From Thermoguttaceae bacterium (GTDB taxonomy: Bacteria; Planctomycetota; Planctomycetia; Pirellulales; Thermoguttaceae): DNA of 10,143 nt. The stretch covers positions 1 through 10,143 of the forward strand of contig JANLFZ010000030.1 in NCBI GenBank assembly GCA_024653385.1, given 5' to 3'. The position numbers were made by a program, and so were the translations under genes. The notes below the pieces were generated by a model that saw only the letters and a list, made by a program, of their open reading frames with translations, was not told the DNA's origin and did no database searches. This document shows, in pieces, positions 5,980 through 10,143 of the stretch; within the stretch, counting starts at the first letter, position 1; every line of letters starts with the position of its first letter.

Positions 5980-6186
5980 CCTCGAGACGTGTTTTGGCGA
6001 GCAAGAGGCGGTACGCCCACCGTGGTCACCTGCTGCCCATGTTTCATGTCGAGCCAGCGGTGCACCAGGTGTATCGGCCCTCGCTCTCGGCCGGCCAGCC
6101 AAAAGAAAACCTAGCACGATTTTTCGGAATCGGCAATGCCTCGATCGGGCGGGTTTCCCCGAGGAACCATGGCGACGGGGCGGCCT

Positions 6187-6870
6187 TCAGTCCGCGGCCA
6201 CGAGCCAGTTGAACTTCCAAAGCGGGTTGCCGCAGACCTGGCAGGCTTCGCCGTTATCGAGCAATTTACCGTGGCACTGGTGACAATCGCGGATCGAGGG
6301 CAAGTCGAGAAGCTGCCGGCCCCGCAGGCTACTTGCCTTGGCCTGGTCGCCAAAGGCCAGCGCGGTGGCGATCTGCACGGCGGTCGGGTACAGCCGGAAG
6401 AGCACCAACGGCGCGCGGCGGGACTCGGGCAGCACGTCGGCCAGGACATTCGTGAACGCAAGGCGCTGCTGGTCGGCCGACTTCGACGCGTAGTGTGCGG
6501 CGCGGGCCAGCACCCGCGCGTCGTCGTAGGTCGGTCCAAGCCGCAACCGGCCCAGCCAGGCCATGCACCAGGCCGCGTCGCGCACGTAGCCGAAGCCCAC
6601 CGCGGCCGCGCTTGCCACGACCGCCTGGAAGACCTCGATTTCCGTCTTCGAGATCCGCTCGGTCTTTTCGGGCGAGACGGGCATGAGAATCGAGTCGCGC
6701 CCGACGGCCATTTCCACTTCGTCATGGAGCCGGGCATACAGCGCGTCGCGCAGGATCGTCAGCCCTCCCGCAAGGCTCGTGGTCACGTGGACGCCATCGG
6801 TGCGGCCCTCGTGGCGGTTGAACTCGTCGGTGGCCTCGGTCCGACGCCGAACGAACTCGTCGAGATGCAT
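6187..6870 (-). CDS. Uncharacterised protein with C-terminal zinc ribbon
   Basis: The 227-residue protein has no signal peptide or clear membrane segment, so it is probably cytoplasmic. Residues 1-190 are mostly helical, with an Ala-rich stretch (82-105) and no family I recognise. Residues 196-213 hold two CxxC knuckles (Cys196/Cys199 and Cys210/Cys213), a four-cysteine zinc ribbon, closed by NPLWKFNWLVA. The first knuckle reads CHQCH, which mimics a haem c motif, but without export a zinc site is the better reading. ATG 6870 is supported by GGAGG six bases upstream. It follows the tail-anchored zinc-ribbon gene on the same strand after an 88-bp gap that includes a GC-rich hairpin, so it may be in the same operon or have its own start. 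No function is assigned. Confidence 0.78.
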   Translation of the reverse strand: MHLDEFVRRRTEATDEFNRHEGRTDGVHVTTSLAGGLTILRDALYARLHDEVEMAVGRDSILMPVSPEKTERISKTEIEVFQAVVASAAAVGFGYVRDAAWCMAWLGRLRLGPTYDDARVLARAAHYASKSADQQRLAFTNVLADVLPESRRAPLVLFRLYPTAVQIATALAFGDQAKASSLRGRQLLDLPSIRDCHQCHGKLLDNGEACQVCGNPLWKFNWLVAAD

Positions 6871-6919
6871 GGTCCGCCTCCATCGGGAACGAGGGTTCTG
6901 GTGGCATGATACCCCTTTT

Positions 6920-6947
6920 GCGCCCGCGGGGGAACCATCGCGGGCGC
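6920..6947 (-). other. GC-rich hairpin between two zinc-ribbon genes
   Basis: gcgcccgcg (6920-6928) pairs with cgcgggcgc (6939-6947) around a 10-base loop, 11 bases after the stop of the tail-anchored protein gene. No T-tract follows on the minus strand (it reads AAAAGGGG). It is more likely an RNA-stability or attenuation element than a full terminator. Confidence 0.4.
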
Positions 6948-6958
6948 AGGAAGAACCC

Positions 6959-7363
6959 TCACAACAACCAAGCGAGGTAGACCACCACGGCCGCGGCGGC
7001 CGCGAGGATCGCCAGGGTCACGGCCACGGCCCTGCGGTTGACCGGCTCGCGCGGCCCGGGCGGGGCGGGAGGCTCGTAACCCTCGGCGAAACCATGCCCG
7101 CACCACTCGCACTGCCGGGCATACCGAGGCGCAAACACCTCGTCGCACGTGGGGCAGATGATTCGCTCGATCGGCGTGCCGTCGGGTGCGGGATCGGCCC
7201 ACGCGAAGTCCACGCCCGCCGTGTAGCAAACCGGGCATCGCGTCAGCCGCCGGGCTCCGCAGCCGGGGCACCGCGGCCAACGCGGCTGGTCATCACCCGG
7301 CATGCAGGAGCCGGTGGGCGGTTCGTCTGGAACGGCCATGACACGCTCTCGCCTTGCGGACAT
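6959..7363 (-). CDS. Tail-anchored protein with paired zinc ribbons
   Basis: The 134-residue protein has four CxxC knuckles: Cys32/Cys35, Cys43/Cys46, Cys70/Cys73 and Cys85/Cys88. That is enough for two zinc sites; the spacing allows either adjacent or interleaved pairing. A Pro-rich linker (98-108) then leads to a single hydrophobic helix at the very C-terminus (about 112-133, Ala/Val/Leu-rich, preceded by NRR). There is no signal peptide, so the zinc ribbons should face the cytoplasm. ATG 7363 shares its first base with the last base of the upstream gene's TAA (TAATG), which supports coupled translation from there. ATG 7339, giving MAVPDEPP, is an alternative start eight codons later. The function is unknown; its tie to the glycosidase-like gene is positional only. 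Confidence 0.75.
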   Translation of the reverse strand: MSARRERVMAVPDEPPTGSCMPGDDQPRWPRCPGCGARRLTRCPVCYTAGVDFAWADPAPDGTPIERIICPTCDEVFAPRYARQCEWCGHGFAEGYEPPAPPGPREPVNRRAVAVTLAILAAAAAVVVYLAWLL

Positions 7364-10143
7364 TACGTACCGAACGAGGTTGCATGATTCTGGGGGCCCG
7401 CCCGCTGCTTGGCGTCGGGACCGGGCCGAGTGTCCGGCACGATCCGAGCCTCGATCTCGACCCGCGCGGCGCCGCGGGGCAGCGTCGCCGTGCTGGTCAC
7501 CGGATCAAGCGGCGTTTCCTTGCCGTCGAGTTTCACGCCGACGACCTTTCCCGGCGCGCGAAGGCGCAGCCGGACTGCTGACGGAGGGTATCGCGTGGCA
7601 AGATCGATCGCGCCGCGGATCCGGTCCCCTTCGGCCTTGAGCGTGAAACTTGTCGGGCCGAACCGGGTCTGAAGGCGCTCGACGCGGATCTCGTTCCCCG
7701 GCGCAAGCCACGCCCGGGGCGTGGCGCGGCAGTAGACCAGCTCGTCGCCCTCGTCGTGGCAGAGCATCCCGGCGAGGCTCCGCGTGTAGTAGCCCATGGG
7801 CCAGGGGGCCAGGTCGTAAATGCGGCCCGCGCCCCACGAGCGGTGCTCGAACGTCGTGAGCGTCTGGCGCGAACTCTGGGTGGCCAGGAGGCTGTAGAAG
7901 GTGTAGATCGCGCGCTCGGGCTGGTCGCGGCGGAGGTAGCTGGCGATCTGGCCCGCGAAGTGTCCCTCGTCGGCGAGGTTCGGGGCCATGACGAAGAGGT
8001 TGTCCTCGCAGTTTGCCTGGACCCAATCTTCCAAGGGATCGCCCGGCGGCACGATGCCCGAGTCGAGCACGCCCATCAGCCCGCCGTCGACCACCGCCGC
8101 GTACCACATGGTCTCTTCGTGCCCCTTCGACTCGAGGTAGCCGGGCACGTAGGGCACGAACGTCCCGTCGTTGAGCCGCACCGGCTCGCGTTGGCGGGCG
8201 GCCAGGCGCATGCCGCGGAGCACCGCGCGGCGATAGTCGTCGGCCACCTGGCGGAACTCGCCGGCCCGGGGATGGCCGATCCGCTCGAGCACGCGCACGA
8301 CCTCGTTGAACCCGGCCCAGTTGACGCAGTCGGTAAAGGTGCTCGTGCCCGACGAACCGTCGGTCACGCGGCCCGGCGGCAGCCAGCCGTAGTTGGCCGG
8401 GCGCGATCCGTCGGGGTTTTCGCGCATGGTGAGTTTGCGCTGCGAGGCGGTCCACTCGAGGCTCTTGACGAGGGCCGGCAGCTTCGCGTCGAGCCACGCC
8501 CGATCGTCCGAGTAAAGAAAGTACCGCGCGGCGGCCCATTGGAACCATCCGTGGTAGTTGAGCCACAAGAGGGCCGTGTACCGCGGCGGGGCGGTGAAGA
8601 AGCCGTCCCAGGTCTTGTACTCGCTCGAGGCGTCGCTCCGTTGCGACCCCTGCCAGCGGAACCCGGCCTCGAGGTATTGTCTGGCCTCTTCGAAATGCCC
8701 GCGCCGCGCGAGGCCCTCGATGCCGTAGGACGTGCAGTGGAGCCAGACGTAGTCGTAGACCAGCGGGCTGGTCTTCAGGGCGTAGTCGCCGTGCGTGTCG
8801 AGGTCGCCCGTGACGAGCGTGCGCGGATAGAGCGTCTTGAACTGACGCACCACGACCGGGTCGGGCAGGCTGAGCTGCGTGCCCCGGGCGAGCCGGGCGT
8901 CCCAATACGCCTTGGCCGCGGCCACGGCCTTTTCGAACCCAAGCCGCCGACCGGCCTCGACGAGCTTCTCGTCGACGGCAATGTAGGGGATGACCAGATC
9001 GGTGTGCGGTCCTCGCGGGAGGACCGTCACGAGAACCTGCTTGTCGCCTGCCGACGCGATTGAAGCGTCCGCGCCGTCCAGCGCCAACACGATGCGTTCG
9101 CCGGCCATCAGCCGGCCCCGGTCGATCCGCGCTTGGGCGAGGTTGCCCAGCGGGTTGGGCTTGCCTGCCCCGTAATGCTCGGGCGTGATCCGCAGCCACA
9201 AGGGCAAGTTCCCGCCGCGCCGCAAACGCACGAAGGCAGCCAGAGGCTCGTAGCCGGTGCGGACCTCTTCGCCGGCCAAGGGATACGCCACCGCGGTTGC
9301 ATGGAGGCTTTCACCGCCATGCTGCCAGCGGGTGTGGACCACCAGGTGGTAGCCATCGTCGAGGTCTTGCGCGATTGACGTGTCGCCGTGCTCCTTGAAC
9401 GCCGGCGGATCGCCCGCGCCGAGCTGGACGACGAAATCCTGGGCCGGCGGGTGCCCGGTGCCCAGGGCCGAGCTTGCGCTGGCGCCCAGCGCGCCGTTGG
9501 AGAGCACGTAGAACTCCTGGGCCACGTTGGGCCAGCCGAGGAACATCCGCCGGTGCTTGACGTCGGGCAGGCGCTCGCAGAAGTAGCGGTAATCGACCTC
9601 GGGCATGGCGCGAATCGCGTCGGCCGTGCGCGGGGCCGGCGGCCGCGAAACGCGATAGGCGAACTCGAAGGCCCGATCGTCTTGCCGGCCGCGGGCCTCA
9701 TCGTAACCGGTCCATGCCAGGTACTTTTCGCTCGTCGAGCGGAACGGCGTCGCGCGGGCAGCATCGACGCGGGCGGTCAGGGCGTCCATCGCCTTCGTGG
9801 GGAAGGTCTCCGATCCGCGATCGAGCCCCTCGTCGCGGTACACCAGCATGCCCAGGTCCTTCAGCCACACCAGCGGCTCGCGGCGGAGCATTTCGGCCGA
9901 AAAGGTGAATCCGTAGTCGTCGGCCAACTCGACACGGCACGATGCCGAGCCCGAAATCGCCGTGCCCTTGCCCGCGCCGCCCAAGACGGGCGGCTTCTCG
10001 CGCGGGAATCGCAGTCGTCGGCCGTGCGGCATGTTCGCCGCGGGAGCAAGGTCCTCCGACGTCACCGTCACTCCTTCGGAAGGAACCAGGCGGATTTCGC
10101 GCAGCCACGGGCGGCTGGGCGAGGCGGCCTCCCAGCGGATGGT
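7363..10143 (-). CDS. (alpha/alpha)6-toroid glycosidase-like protein (5' end off window)
   Basis: At least 926 residues are encoded. The frame stays open to the right edge, and a GTG at 10071 has convincing in-frame protein before it (RPWLREIRLVPSEG), so the true start is outside. Numbering from that GTG, residues 40-390 look beta-rich. Residues 400-775 have the repeated helix pairs of a six-hairpin glycosidase (VYDYVWLHCTSYGIEGLARRG, WLNYHGWFQWAAARYFL, TMWYAAVVDGGLMGVL, ending FEHRSWGAGRIYDLAPWPMG). Residues 776-875 form a small C-terminal beta-sandwich. This layout is shared by clan GH-L/GH-M-like and GH78/GH127-like enzymes that cut glycosidic bonds. Acidic candidates lie at Glu484/Asp489, Asp571 and Glu742, but I cannot assign the catalytic pair or a GH family. 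Export cannot be judged. The TAA overlaps the next gene's ATG. Confidence 0.75.
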   Translation of the reverse strand, partial: TIRWEAASPSRPWLREIRLVPSEGVTVTSEDLAPAANMPHGRRLRFPREKPPVLGGAGKGTAISGSASCRVELADDYGFTFSAEMLRREPLVWLKDLGMLVYRDEGLDRGSETFPTKAMDALTARVDAARATPFRSTSEKYLAWTGYDEARGRQDDRAFEFAYRVSRPPAPRTADAIRAMPEVDYRYFCERLPDVKHRRMFLGWPNVAQEFYVLSNGALGASASSALGTGHPPAQDFVVQLGAGDPPAFKEHGDTSIAQDLDDGYHLVVHTRWQHGGESLHATAVAYPLAGEEVRTGYEPLAAFVRLRRGGNLPLWLRITPEHYGAGKPNPLGNLAQARIDRGRLMAGERIVLALDGADASIASAGDKQVLVTVLPRGPHTDLVIPYIAVDEKLVEAGRRLGFEKAVAAAKAYWDARLARGTQLSLPDPVVVRQFKTLYPRTLVTGDLDTHGDYALKTSPLVYDYVWLHCTSYGIEGLARRGHFEEARQYLEAGFRWQGSQRSDASSEYKTWDGFFTAPPRYTALLWLNYHGWFQWAAARYFLYSDDRAWLDAKLPALVKSLEWTASQRKLTMRENPDGSRPANYGWLPPGRVTDGSSGTSTFTDCVNWAGFNEVVRVLERIGHPRAGEFRQVADDYRRAVLRGMRLAARQREPVRLNDGTFVPYVPGYLESKGHEETMWYAAVVDGGLMGVLDSGIVPPGDPLEDWVQANCEDNLFVMAPNLADEGHFAGQIASYLRRDQPERAIYTFYSLLATQSSRQTLTTFEHRSWGAGRIYDLAPWPMGYYTRSLAGMLCHDEGDELVYCRATPRAWLAPGNEIRVERLQTRFGPTSFTLKAEGDRIRGAIDLATRYPPSAVRLRLRAPGKVVGVKLDGKETPLDPVTSTATLPRGAARVEIEARIVPDTRPGPDAKQRAGPQNHATSFGT

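Noticed and set aside
5980..6186. A small gene or RNA between the AOR terminator and the zinc-ribbon gene
   Set aside because: The short frames here have no ribosome site or domain, and no tRNA cloverleaf can be drawn. A weak cgatt/aatcg hairpin followed by T-rich sequence on the minus strand may end the zinc-ribbon transcript, but it is too weak to call.
6268..6285. CHQCH in the zinc-ribbon protein as a haem c site
   Set aside because: The protein has no export signal, and a second CxxC lies 11 residues later, which fits a zinc ribbon much better.
7756..9063. A 435-residue plus-strand frame inside the glycosidase-like gene
   Set aside because: Antisense shadow. The minus-strand frame runs over 900 residues with a coherent toroid pattern.

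Overview
The window is about 10.1 kb of GC-rich DNA. It most likely comes from the Planctomycetota, in the neighbourhood of the Pirellulales. The pointers are a secreted protein with a planctomycete-style cytochrome-c-like domain (CX4CH), a lysine/alanine/proline-rich histone-H1-like protein, Lys-Glu-Pro repeat lipoproteins, and several orphan zinc-ribbon proteins. This placement is an inference from protein style; no marker gene is present. Every assigned gene is ordinary coding sequence. I see no rRNA, tRNA, CRISPR array, insertion sequence or phage gene.

Layout, left to right. (1) 1-698, plus: the C-terminal part of a DegP/HtrA-type periplasmic serine protease with two PDZ domains; the protease domain lies off the window. 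Two strong hairpins (731-774 and 825-862) separate it from (2) a minus-strand pair: an H1-like DNA-binding protein (1396-1767) whose stop codon overlaps by one base the start of a dual-specificity phosphatase (878-1396). That phosphatase resembles the plant glucan phosphatases LSF2/SEX4. (3) A 254-bp divergent intergenic region carries a sigma70-like promoter for the H1-like/phosphatase pair and, just upstream of it, a perfect 16-bp palindrome. (4) 2022-3224, plus: a secreted planctomycete protein with a CX4CH haem-attachment-like motif. (5) 3326-3799, minus: a lipoprotein with ten KEPEK repeats; it converges on gene 4 across a bidirectional terminator. (6) 4044-5909, plus: a stand-alone aldehyde:ferredoxin oxidoreductase-family (tungsten/molybdenum pterin) enzyme with a good promoter, a strong ribosome binding site and its own terminator. 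(7) 10143-6187, minus: a row of three genes. First comes a large (alpha/alpha)6-toroid glycosidase-like protein, running off the right edge. Next is a tail-anchored double zinc-ribbon protein coupled to it by a TAATG overlap. Last is a soluble protein with a C-terminal zinc ribbon.

How they may work together. Most units look like independent housekeeping or accessory genes. The most suggestive grouping is the translationally coupled H1-like protein and Tyr/Ser/Thr phosphatase. The H1-like protein carries TPKK sites like those phosphorylated in eukaryotic histone H1, while its partner phosphatase belongs to a family known for acting on phosphoglucans. Which substrate it uses is open. The second suggestive group is the glycosidase-like protein with its two zinc-ribbon followers, whose function I cannot name.
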